The notes beneath the pieces were generated by a model. That model saw only the letters and a list, made by a program, of their open reading frames with translations, was not told where the DNA came from and did no database searches. The position numbers and the translations under genes were made by a program. 49,170 nucleotides of DNA. Origin: Candidatus Eisenbacteria bacterium (GTDB lineage Bacteria; Eisenbacteria; RBG-16-71-46; SZUA-252). Shown piece after piece: positions 8,291-15,765 of this stretch. Every line of letters begins with the position of its first letter. The stretch's first letter is position 1. The stretch spans positions 14,453 through 63,622 of the forward strand of contig VBOZ01000016.1 in the NCBI GenBank assembly GCA_005893305.1, written 5' to 3'.

Positions 8291-8591
8291 GGATCCTCCT
8301 GGCTGTGAAGCAATCGAGTCTGATTCCCGGATTGACGCAGGTCAAGGATCGGTGATGAGACCGCCATTTTATCACGAACGGTCCGGGCCGCCATACGCAG
8401 CCGGTTCACCAACAAGCTTCTGATGCACTGGCGTGCCGCCGGATGCACAACGGGCGGAGCCGCATCTCCTCCACGAAGGCAGACTAGCATCGGTTCCCGC
8501 CGCCAGCTACCCTGCAGCCAGGTCGAAATGGTGGCGATCCGGATCCGGTCCGGATCCGCCAGCCGTCCTCCTACCTCAAAGGGGCCAAACC
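8291..8591. other. Divergent intergenic region
   Basis: About 300 bases separate the peroxiredoxin operon (minus) from a membrane-protein gene (plus). The only clear structure is an inverted repeat at 8540-8558. A minus-strand frame of 108 codons crosses the region but has no recognisable domain and no ribosome site, so it is not called. Confidence 0.5.
8540..8558. promoter_or_regulatory. Perfect inverted repeat upstream of membrane-protein gene
   Basis: CGGATCCGG-T-CCGGATCCG has two perfect 9-bp arms around one base, ending 33 nt before the ATG at 8592. It may be an operator or a 5'-UTR hairpin. No regulator is assigned. Confidence 0.45.
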
Positions 8592-9152
8592 ATGCACGAC
8601 GTTGCCGCCGCACACCTCTCGGCGTGGGAGAGCTTTTACATCATCGTGGGTTCCTCCGCCGGGGCGCTGACCGGATTGCAGTTCGTGGTAATGGCGCTGA
8701 TTCGGGAGGCCCGCCCCCATGGCAGCAGACATGAGGTATCGGCGTTCGGCACCCCGACCGTGGTGCACTTTTGCGCCGTCCTGCTCCTCGGCGCGGTGTT
8801 GAGCGCGCCGTGGGGTGCGGTCTCGAAAGCCGCGTTCCCCTTGGGGGTGCTGGGATTGGCGGGCATAGCCTACACGGCGGTCGTAATCAAGCGCGCCGTG
8901 AGGCAGCAGGGTTATAAGCCGGATTTCGGAGATTGGACATGGCACACCGCGCTTCCCCTCTTGTCCTATGCGGCGCTCCTGGTCGCGGCAATAGCCATGT
9001 CGCGAAGCCCGGCGCAAGCGCTCTTCGTGATCGGCGCATCTTCCCTCACCCTTCTATTCGTCGGGATCCACAATGCTTGGGACACGGTTACCTACATCAT
9101 CGTGAGCGAATGGGAGTCAACGAAGGCAAAGCGAAAAGCGGAGGAGTCCTAG
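8592..9152 (+). CDS. Conserved integral membrane protein, unknown function
   Basis: The 186-residue protein has about five hydrophobic segments. They begin at FYIIVGSSAGALTGLQFVVMA, followed by FCAVLLLGAVLSAPWGA, FPLGVLGLAGIAYTAVVI, ALPLLSYAALLVAAIA and FVIGASSLTLLFVGI. An invariant-looking 'HNAWDTVTYI' follows near the C-terminus. The start at 8592 has AAAGGGG about 8 nt upstream; in-frame codons before it are compositionally non-coding. The family is found in soil bacteria without a known role. Its stop overlaps the stop of the convergent glycosyltransferase gene by 4 bp. Confidence 0.8.
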   Translation: MHDVAAAHLSAWESFYIIVGSSAGALTGLQFVVMALIREARPHGSRHEVSAFGTPTVVHFCAVLLLGAVLSAPWGAVSKAAFPLGVLGLAGIAYTAVVIKRAVRQQGYKPDFGDWTWHTALPLLSYAALLVAAIAMSRSPAQALFVIGASSLTLLFVGIHNAWDTVTYIIVSEWESTKAKRKAEES

Positions 9153-10636
9153 GACCGGTCCCGCCAGCGCGCCAGCGTGGGCGGCTCCTTGAATAATTCG
9201 GGGACGGTGACGAATCGATATCCCTTCGCGCGTAGTCGCTCGATGACCGACGTCAAACCGCGGACGACGACACTCCGATCGGCGCCGGGCGCGAGGTTGA
9301 GCCCGTCGTGAAGCAGGATGATCGCGCCGGGATGCGCGTTTGCCACCACGCGGTCCGAGAGCTGTTGAGCCGTCACTCGATTCCAGTCGATGGCCGAATC
9401 GTCCCACGTCACGGTATCGAGCGAGTCTCCCTGGGCGACCCGCATCAGCCATGGGGAGCGCAGCCCCTGAGGCGGGCGGAAGAGGTGCGGGTAGATCCCC
9501 GTCGCATCATGGATCGTGATCTCCGCCCGATTGATCTCCCCTTGGATGCGGTCCGGGGACTCGAACGCCAGGCCGAAGGGATGGGTGTCGCTGTGATTCC
9601 CCACAACGTGCCCTTCCCCGACGATCCGCGCCGCGATGCTGGGGTCCCGCCTCACTCGCTCGCCGATCAGGAAGAACGTCGCGCGGACGTGCTCCCGCCT
9701 CAGGACCGATAGGACTTCGGACGTGTACGGCTCGTTCGGCCCGTCGTCGAACGTCAACGCCACGACCCGATCCCGATTCGAGCCCGTCCAGTGCGTGGTG
9801 CCGAACGCGCTCGACCAGGGCGAGACCGCGTCGTAGACGCCGATCCCGACAACCGCGGAGACAAGCGCGGCCGCCGCCCACCGTATCGACCACTTACGGC
9901 CGCCGGCCGGGGTCTTGCCGGGGCCCTCATCCCGCACGTCGGGAAATGCCCTCCAGAGCGGCCGGCCCCGCAGCTCGAGCGAGAAGAAATTGGTGGCGTA
10001 GAGAAACAGGCTGCGGCCAAGCATTCGGTTCCAGCGCCGGCACGAGGTGTACACCGGAAGGTCCTCGAGGAGCACGACCTGACCGAACTCGCGCAAACGC
10101 TCCGACAATTCGGTATCGACTTGGAGATTGAAATCGAGGTTCCACCCGCCGGCCGCATCGAAGGCCGAGCGACGAACCGAGAAGTTGGCACCCCAGAGGT
10201 GCGGCCCTTCGGGGCAATTTCGATCGAGGCGATTCAGGACCGGAAGCAGGCCCCGGGTGAACAGTTTGGCGCGGCGGTTCGGGTTGCAGAAGACGATCTC
10301 GCCGCCGACCGCCACGACCTCCGGCCGCGTTTGGTACTCGCGTACCAGCCGGGAGACCCAGAATCGAGGAACGACGGTGTCGGCATCGGTGCTCGCGAGG
10401 ATGTCCCCGCGAGCGACCGCGAAGCCGCGGGCGAGCGCCCGGCTATAGCCGTGCTCCGGCTCCTCCACGACCCGCACGCCGCGGGAGCGCGCCACGGCTG
10501 CCGTGGCGTCGGTGCTTGCGTTGTCAACGACAATGACCTCGATGTCGCCCTCATAGTCCTGCTGGAGAAGCGAGTCGATGCAGGCGGCGAGGAGGACCTC
10601 TTCGTTGAAGGCGGGGATGACGACGCTGACTTTCAT
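9149..10636 (-). CDS. Family 2 glycosyltransferase fused to NodB-type polysaccharide deacetylase
   Basis: This 495-residue protein joins two enzymes. Residues 1-230 are a GT-A glycosyltransferase: VVIPAFNEE, DNASTD (38-43) and the DxD-type metal site at 84-86 (STDADT). Residues 252-270 are a transmembrane segment. Residues 290-485 are a carbohydrate esterase 4 domain with TFDDGP (295-300), the metal-binding H348 and H352, RPPQG (387-391) and a late HDG motif (443-445). This places a sugar-transfer domain and a deacetylase domain on either side of one membrane helix, as would suit making then de-N-acetylating a polysaccharide. The ATG overlaps the stop of the upstream exported-protein gene (ATGA). 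Confidence 0.9.
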   Translation of the reverse strand: MKVSVVIPAFNEEVLLAACIDSLLQQDYEGDIEVIVVDNASTDATAAVARSRGVRVVEEPEHGYSRALARGFAVARGDILASTDADTVVPRFWVSRLVREYQTRPEVVAVGGEIVFCNPNRRAKLFTRGLLPVLNRLDRNCPEGPHLWGANFSVRRSAFDAAGGWNLDFNLQVDTELSERLREFGQVVLLEDLPVYTSCRRWNRMLGRSLFLYATNFFSLELRGRPLWRAFPDVRDEGPGKTPAGGRKWSIRWAAAALVSAVVGIGVYDAVSPWSSAFGTTHWTGSNRDRVVALTFDDGPNEPYTSEVLSVLRREHVRATFFLIGERVRRDPSIAARIVGEGHVVGNHSDTHPFGLAFESPDRIQGEINRAEITIHDATGIYPHLFRPPQGLRSPWLMRVAQGDSLDTVTWDDSAIDWNRVTAQQLSDRVVANAHPGAIILLHDGLNLAPGADRSVVVRGLTSVIERLRAKGYRFVTVPELFKEPPTLARWRDRS

Positions 10637-11181
10637 TTGCCGCGCCCGTCACTGTTCTGGCGACCGCTGAGACGGGTCGCCAATAGAATTCGGACGTCCC
10701 GCTGCCAGTTGCGGGCTGCCGTCGCGTAGGCGCGTTCCGCGAAACCTTTCGCCGGGTTGTGCTCGATATCGCGCCGGGTGGCCAGGCCAGCCAGGAAGGT
10801 GACCTCCACGCTGTCCCGCGGCAGGGATCGGACGGCGACGAAACAGCGGCCGAACGCCTTTCCCGAGAAGAGGCGGAAGAAGAAGTTGTGGATCGGCTTC
10901 CACTGAGTCGTCAGGTGGGAGTCCTCCTGTCGCGGAGGCTCGAGCTGCCAGTGATCGTCCTCGAGCGCCAGGCGGGACGCGAGGAGCGCTGTCCTGAGAG
11001 AGGTGGCGAGCGTGTCCCGGTGCGCACGTCCGAGGTGCAGATGCCATCCCCCCCCATTCGCCCAACCGCGTGGGTCGCGTCCGACCGAAGGCGGGGGCGG
11101 ATCCGGCTTCTTGGCCCACGCGGCCGCGGGGCATGCGACCGCGGCGAAGAGGGAGAACGCGGCGAGCGAGCGCGCGATCAA
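10633..11181 (-). CDS. Exported protein of unknown function
   Basis: It is 182 residues, starting at a TTG (11181) that overlaps the TGA of asnB. The N-terminus LIARSLAAFSLFAAVACPAA is a signal peptide, either cleaved after AAAWA or lipidated at the cysteine (AVAC is a weak lipobox). The mature part has no recognised domain; it includes 'GGGWHLHLGRAHRDTLATSL' and 'KPIHNFFFRLFSGKAFGRCFVAV'. Longer ORF readings from 11535 run antisense-like inside asnB and are rejected. It lies between asparagine synthase and the GT2-deacetylase fusion with overlaps on both sides, so it probably serves the same envelope-polysaccharide process. Confidence 0.65.
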   Translation of the reverse strand: MIARSLAAFSLFAAVACPAAAWAKKPDPPPPSVGRDPRGWANGGGWHLHLGRAHRDTLATSLRTALLASRLALEDDHWQLEPPRQEDSHLTTQWKPIHNFFFRLFSGKAFGRCFVAVRSLPRDSVEVTFLAGLATRRDIEHNPAKGFAERAYATAARNWQRDVRILLATRLSGRQNSDGRGK

Positions 11182-13118
11182 GCGACACCCGCGGCGGTGA
11201 CGGCGGGATGCAGCTCCAACACCCCGTCCAACGGGGAATGCAGCTCTTCCCTGGGCCGATCGACGTAGGTGCGGGCCCACAGCTCGAGGCAGGTCAGTGC
11301 GAATATCTGATGCGCTTGCCGGCCCGGTTGCCACGAGTCCCGGTCGAGCATCGCGGCCACCCCCTTGGGATTCAGCCAACCGCGTCGCGCACAACGTCCG
11401 TCCAGCAGCGTCTGGCGGGCAAGGGTTCGGAGTCCGTGATCCATCCATCGGTGGAGAGGGATTCCGAAGCCACGCTTCCCTCGACGGAGGATCGCATCCG
11501 GCAGGAGCTGCTTCGTGCTCTCGCGGAGTATCCATTTCGTTACTCCCTGGCGCACTTTCATGGAGAACGGAAGCCGAGCGGAGAACTCGACGATGCGCTG
11601 GTCCAGCAAGGGAGTGCGTACTTCCAGCGTGTTGAGCATCGACATCCGATCGACCTTGGTCAGGACGTCGTCCGGAAGGTAGGTCTTCGCGTCATAGTCG
11701 AGCAGCGCGGCGAATGCCTCGCCGTTCCGCCCGGCTTGCGGGCTGGGCGTCTCAGCGAGCAATCCAAGTGGGCCGGAAGTCGCCGTCGCGGCCATGTCGG
11801 GCGTCAACAAGCTCCCGATATCTTCGGGACGGAACAGCGACATGTTCGCCAGATGGCGTTCGAGGATACCTCGATCCAGCTGGCGCAGCCGCCCCAGAGC
11901 GCCTTGCCCGAGAGGAAGCGCCCTCGCCGCGGAGGCGACTTGTCTCCGCAACGCCAAGGGCACCCAATCGCCCGATGCGTGCCGCAGCGCCTTCCGGTAC
12001 GTGTCGTATCCGCCGAACATCTCATCGCCGCCGTCCCCCGAGAGAACGACCGTCACCTGCTCGCGCGCCAGGCGCGCCACGTGGTAGCTCGGCAGGATGG
12101 ACGGATCGAAAAACGGCTCGTCGAGCCCCCACACGAGACGAGGCAGCAAGGACAAGGAGCTGGGCCCGATAAAGTACTCGCGATGCTCGGTGTGAAGATG
12201 GTCCGCCATGAGCCTCGCGTGCGCGATGTCCCCCTCCGTCTCTCCTTCCACGCCGATGCTGAACGTCGGAATGGATGGGCCGCACTGCGCGGCCACCACG
12301 GCGGCAACGCAGCTCGAATCGATTCCACCGGAGAGGAAGACGCCGATCGGCACATCCGCGACGAGGCGCGTCCGTACGGCGTCGTCGATCAGGCCCCGGA
12401 GCTCGTCCGCGGCATCGTCGTCCGATCGGGGCTCCATCCTCTCGGTTGGGGCCGCCCAGTATTGCTCGGTGCGCGGACCCGACGAGTCACAGAGGAGGCG
12501 TTGTCCCGGAAGGAGCTTCTGCACGCCCTTCCAGATCGTCCGAGGAGACGCGATGTAGCCGAACGTGAGTGCCTCGACGACCGCGCTCTCCTCGACGTTG
12601 CGAGGGACGGCCGGGTCGAGGAGTAGCGCTTTCAGCTCCGACGCGAAGACAATCCGATGCCCGTCGTCGTACCAGTAGAGCGGCTTCTTCCCCATCCGAT
12701 CCCGCGCGAGGAGCAACACCCGGGTCCTGGTGTCGAAGACGGCCAACGCGAACATTCCCGTCAATTCTTGAAGCGCGGCCATGCCCACCTCTTCCCAGAG
12801 ATGGACCAGCACTTCGCTGTCGCTGGCGCCGCGGAAGGTGTGGCCGCGATGCCGCAGGCGATCGCGGATCGCCCCGCTGCCGTAGAACTCTCCGTTCACG
12901 ACGACGACGACCGTCCCATCCTCGTTCTGGATGGGCTGTCTTCCGCCTTCGGTTGTATCGATGATTGGAAGTCGCTGATGCCCCAGCCTGGCGCGCTCCC
13001 CTCTCCAGACGCCGGGTGTTTCGGGACCGCGATGACGGAGCGCGTGAAGCTGACTTTCGAGGACGTCGAGCGCGGCGGGACCATCGGCATACGCGAACGA
13101 CCCTGCGAAACCGCACAT
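11178..13118 (-). CDS. asnB: Asparagine synthase (glutamine-hydrolysing)
   Basis: This 646-residue enzyme has an N-terminal class II glutaminase domain with the nucleophile Cys2 (MCGFAG), RHRGPE at 29-34, VNGEFYG at 74-80 and SDSE at 99-102. It also has a C-terminal AMP-forming synthetase domain with the PP-loop SGGIDS at 263-268. Length fits the AsnB group. The usual RHRGPD reads RHRGPE. The ATG at 13118 has GGAGGGG about 7 nt upstream. It leads an operon with an exported protein and a GT2-deacetylase fusion. In such contexts AsnB paralogs often amidate sugar acids or peptides in surface polymers, so a housekeeping Asn role is not certain. Confidence 0.92.
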   Translation of the reverse strand: MCGFAGSFAYADGPAALDVLESQLHALRHRGPETPGVWRGERARLGHQRLPIIDTTEGGRQPIQNEDGTVVVVVNGEFYGSGAIRDRLRHRGHTFRGASDSEVLVHLWEEVGMAALQELTGMFALAVFDTRTRVLLLARDRMGKKPLYWYDDGHRIVFASELKALLLDPAVPRNVEESAVVEALTFGYIASPRTIWKGVQKLLPGQRLLCDSSGPRTEQYWAAPTERMEPRSDDDAADELRGLIDDAVRTRLVADVPIGVFLSGGIDSSCVAAVVAAQCGPSIPTFSIGVEGETEGDIAHARLMADHLHTEHREYFIGPSSLSLLPRLVWGLDEPFFDPSILPSYHVARLAREQVTVVLSGDGGDEMFGGYDTYRKALRHASGDWVPLALRRQVASAARALPLGQGALGRLRQLDRGILERHLANMSLFRPEDIGSLLTPDMAATATSGPLGLLAETPSPQAGRNGEAFAALLDYDAKTYLPDDVLTKVDRMSMLNTLEVRTPLLDQRIVEFSARLPFSMKVRQGVTKWILRESTKQLLPDAILRRGKRGFGIPLHRWMDHGLRTLARQTLLDGRCARRGWLNPKGVAAMLDRDSWQPGRQAHQIFALTCLELWARTYVDRPREELHSPLDGVLELHPAVTAAGVA

Positions 13119-13175
13119 CGAATCGCCCCTCCGGGCTGATCAGAAGTTACCGTCCGCGCTGCACAGCTACTCTAT

Positions 13176-13207
13176 GGGTATAAGTCGTTCGATACGAGCG
13201 TATACCC
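13176..13207. promoter_or_regulatory. Inverted repeat upstream of asnB
   Basis: GGGTATA (13176-13182) and TATACCC (13201-13207) form an inverted repeat with an 18-nt centre, about 58 nt upstream of the asnB start. It is a candidate operator. The same 7-mer arms meet directly as GGGTATACCC at 1242-1251. Confidence 0.35.
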
Positions 13208-13360
13208 CTCCCGCATTGCACGGTTGCACGGACGCGAGGAGAAAGTGAACCGGACCCAAACGTTGGCGGCGCGGCGAGGTCCTTCGACGGGCGCCCGTAA
13301 TGTGGAGTAGCCTTGGTCAAGTGAAGTTAATTCAGCTACTTAACGTCTTGCCTTCATGTT

Positions 13361-14098
13361 TCATGGCAGCCCATCCGACATCCGATAGCCCACGCCTGTT
13401 TCGGTCATGAGCAGCCGCGGCCGCCCCGGATCCGGTTCGAGCTTGTGCCGGAGCTGAGCCATGTAGACCCGTAGATAATGAGACTGGGTGGTATACGCCG
13501 GTCCCCATACTTCTCGGAGCAAGAACTCATGGGTCAGCACGCGACCGGCATGTCTCGCCAGTGTGACCAGCAAGCGGTACTCGATCCGCGTGAGCGAAAC
13601 CGGCGTACGTCCGATCGACACGCGCCGTCGCCCGAGGTCGATCCGCAGAGCTCCAATGCCGAGGACGCTGGTTCCCGAGTCGGACTCGCCGCGAGCCCGA
13701 TGCCGCAGCGCGACTCGCATTCGGGCCAGAAGCTCCGGCATTGAGAATGGCTTCGTCACGTAGTCGTCCGCGCCGGCGTCAAGCGCACCGATCTTGTCGG
13801 ACTCCTGCCCACGAGCCGTCAGTACGATGATCGGGATTCCTGACCACTCCCGAATCCGCCGCACGACGGCCAATCCATCGAGATCGGGGAGCCCGAGGTC
13901 CAGAAGAACGACGTCCGGGGATCGCGTGGCGGCTTGAGTCACTCCTTCCCCACCTGTGCTGGCCTCGATGCAGCGATATCCCTGGCCTTCCAGCCCGGTG
14001 CGCAGAAATTTTCTGATGCCACCCTCGTCTTCGATCACGAGCACGAGCGCGGCAATGCTCCGGTTGACGGGGTCTTTGGCGACTCCGCTCGCAGTCAC
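13361..14098 (-). CDS. kdpE: KdpE-like response regulator
   Basis: The 245-residue OmpR/PhoB-type regulator has a receiver domain with acidic D24/E25 and phospho-acceptor D67 (LLDLGLPD), and TKPFS near 115. Its winged-helix DNA-binding domain carries the KdpE-typical 'REVWGPAYTTQSHYLRVY' and 'GVGYRM'. KdpE normally responds to low K+ or osmotic stress and activates kdpFABC. The start is a GTG that overlaps the kdpD stop (GTGA). No kdpABC genes occur here; the nearest divergent gene is a KimA-like K+ importer, the likely target. Confidence 0.92.
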   Translation of the reverse strand: MTASGVAKDPVNRSIAALVLVIEDEGGIRKFLRTGLEGQGYRCIEASTGGEGVTQAATRSPDVVLLDLGLPDLDGLAVVRRIREWSGIPIIVLTARGQESDKIGALDAGADDYVTKPFSMPELLARMRVALRHRARGESDSGTSVLGIGALRIDLGRRRVSIGRTPVSLTRIEYRLLVTLARHAGRVLTHEFLLREVWGPAYTTQSHYLRVYMAQLRHKLEPDPGRPRLLMTETGVGYRMSDGLP

Positions 14099-15639
14099 GG
14101 CGTTTCCATCTCCGGCGAATCGCCGGCGTCCTCACGCTCGACGGTGGGCGGCGCGCCCCCGAGCGGAAGGTTTACGGTGAACACGGAGCCGCCGCCGGCG
14201 CGCCTCGCCGCGAGGATGGTCCCTCCGTGAGCATCCACGATCCCTCGACAGATCGAGAGACCGAGCCCGGCGCCCGGTCGGATCGCGACTCGCGATCCTC
14301 GATAGAACTTCTCGAAGACTCGCTTCTCCTCGCCGGCCGCGAGCCCTTCCCCTCGATCGGCGACCTCGAGGCGAAGCTGCTTCTTGTCGACGGCCGCATT
14401 GATCTCAATGGGACAGCCCGCTGCCGAGTACTTGTGCGCGTTCTCGACGAGGTTTCGGACGACTTGCTCGAAGAGCACGTCGTCCATCGGAATGAGAGGG
14501 AGGTCGGCCGGGAGCGAGACATTGACCTCTCGACCCGACAGCTCGGGACCGAGCCTCGTCAGCGAGGCCCCGACCACTTCCTCGAGCGAGTGCCACTCCT
14601 TCTTCACGCGAAGGGTGCCGGACTCCAGCCGCGTCATGTCGAGCAGATTCCCGATGAGGCGGTTCAACCGCTCCGCTTCCTCCGAGATCGTATCCGCAAG
14701 CTCTCGACGGGCACGCTCGCCGATCTTGCTCCCATCGTCTCGAAGGGCGCTTGCCGCGCCGGTAATCGCGGCGAGCGGCGTCCGCAAGTCATGCGACACG
14801 CTGCTTAGGAGCGCGTTTCGGGCGCGCTCGGCTTCGATCTGGGTCTGGATCCGACGTGCGTCCTCCGCTAGGCGACAGCGCTCAAGGGCAAGCGCGGTGA
14901 GATTGGAAAACGCCCGGATCATCTCCATGCGCTCGGGGTCGAGAAGATTCTCTGGATCCATGGCGCTCAACGACAGGACCGCGTTCACTTTCGTTCCGGC
15001 GACGAGGGGAAGGTGCAAGCCTCGGACTCCTTCCGGCGTGCCCCGTGTGAATCCGATGGGCCGGCCATGAAGCAACGCCGACCGAGCGGCGGCACGATCG
15101 GGTTCGGACGCGAGGATCTCGGGATCGCCGGCCGCCACAGTGACCGCGCCTTGCCCGTTGGGCAGCACCGCGGCGGCCTCGATTCCGAGGATCTCTCGGA
15201 TACGACCGACCGCGGCCTCCAGCACCTCGGTCGGGCCGCTGCGTAAGGCGAGATCCTGGCTCAGCCGCTGCAGGGACGTGATGCGTCTCTCGCGCAGGAG
15301 GGCCCGCTCCCGCTGCTCGCGTAGGCGGGCGGTGAGCGTGCCGGTGATCACGGCCACCGTCAGCATCACCGCGAAGGTGACGAGGTATCGTGCTTCCGAA
15401 ACACGGAAGGTGAATCGAGGCGGAACGAACAGGAAGTCAAATGCCGCCACACTCAGCAATGCGGCGACAATCGCCGGACCCCGACCAAAGGAGATGGCGA
15501 TGATCACGACGCCCAGCAGGTAGAGCATCGTCAGATCGGATAGTTCGGCGTGGTTCTGGAGGAAGGACGAAATGGCGGTCGCGCCGGCCACGACGGCGAT
15601 GGCGCCCGCGTAACCCTTTCCACTCCCCCGTCGCGCCAT
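14095..15639 (-). CDS. KdpD-type sensor histidine kinase lacking the N-terminal KdpD/Usp part
   Basis: The 514-residue kinase begins directly with the four-helix DUF4118 membrane region (about residues 10-105). A GAF-like domain (125-255), HisKA with H283 (SSVSHDLRTPLAA) and an ATPase domain (N box VRNLVENAHKY, G box GAGLGLSICRGIV) follow. Classical KdpD has about 390 extra N-terminal residues with a Walker-type and Usp domain; these are absent. Such short KdpD forms are known beside KdpE. It is translationally coupled to kdpE and divergent from the KimA-like importer. The truncated form presumably senses through the membrane, GAF or C-terminal regions. Confidence 0.88.
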   Translation of the reverse strand: MARRGSGKGYAGAIAVVAGATAISSFLQNHAELSDLTMLYLLGVVIIAISFGRGPAIVAALLSVAAFDFLFVPPRFTFRVSEARYLVTFAVMLTVAVITGTLTARLREQRERALLRERRITSLQRLSQDLALRSGPTEVLEAAVGRIREILGIEAAAVLPNGQGAVTVAAGDPEILASEPDRAAARSALLHGRPIGFTRGTPEGVRGLHLPLVAGTKVNAVLSLSAMDPENLLDPERMEMIRAFSNLTALALERCRLAEDARRIQTQIEAERARNALLSSVSHDLRTPLAAITGAASALRDDGSKIGERARRELADTISEEAERLNRLIGNLLDMTRLESGTLRVKKEWHSLEEVVGASLTRLGPELSGREVNVSLPADLPLIPMDDVLFEQVVRNLVENAHKYSAAGCPIEINAAVDKKQLRLEVADRGEGLAAGEEKRVFEKFYRGSRVAIRPGAGLGLSICRGIVDAHGGTILAARRAGGGSVFTVNLPLGGAPPTVEREDAGDSPEMETP

Positions 15640-15691
15640 GGATCATGATTCTAGCGCAGCCGAACCCGGCGCGAGGGTCAACGCCCATAAA

Positions 15692-15743
15692 TTGATGAAA
15701 TCTTGATGTGCCCGGCCCGCCTCCTGACACCGCATTGACACCG
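15692..15743. promoter_or_regulatory. Direct repeats with 11-bp period between kdpD and KimA-like gene
   Basis: TTGATG occurs at 15692 and 15703, and TGACACCG at 15725 and 15736. Each pair has exactly an 11-bp period, one helical turn. The two pairs are nearly in phase (TGAT at 15693/15704, TGAC at 15725/15736). OmpR/PhoB-family regulators bind such tandem 11-bp repeats, so this is a candidate KdpE-binding region serving both directions. Confidence 0.5.
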
Positions 15744-15765
15744 TTCCGTCATCTACTTACGCGAG

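Noticed and set aside
8287-8613. Minus-strand 108-codon frame upstream of the peroxiredoxin
   Set aside because: No recognisable domain, no ribosome site, and it covers a divergent promoter region.
11070-12626. Plus-strand 518-codon frame opposite asnB
   Set aside because: Long antisense frames are common in high-GC DNA; the peptide has no domain, whereas the minus strand encodes a complete asparagine synthase.
13361-15639. Complete kdp potassium ATPase locus
   Set aside because: Only kdpE and a short kdpD are present; no kdpF, A, B or C genes were found on either side.
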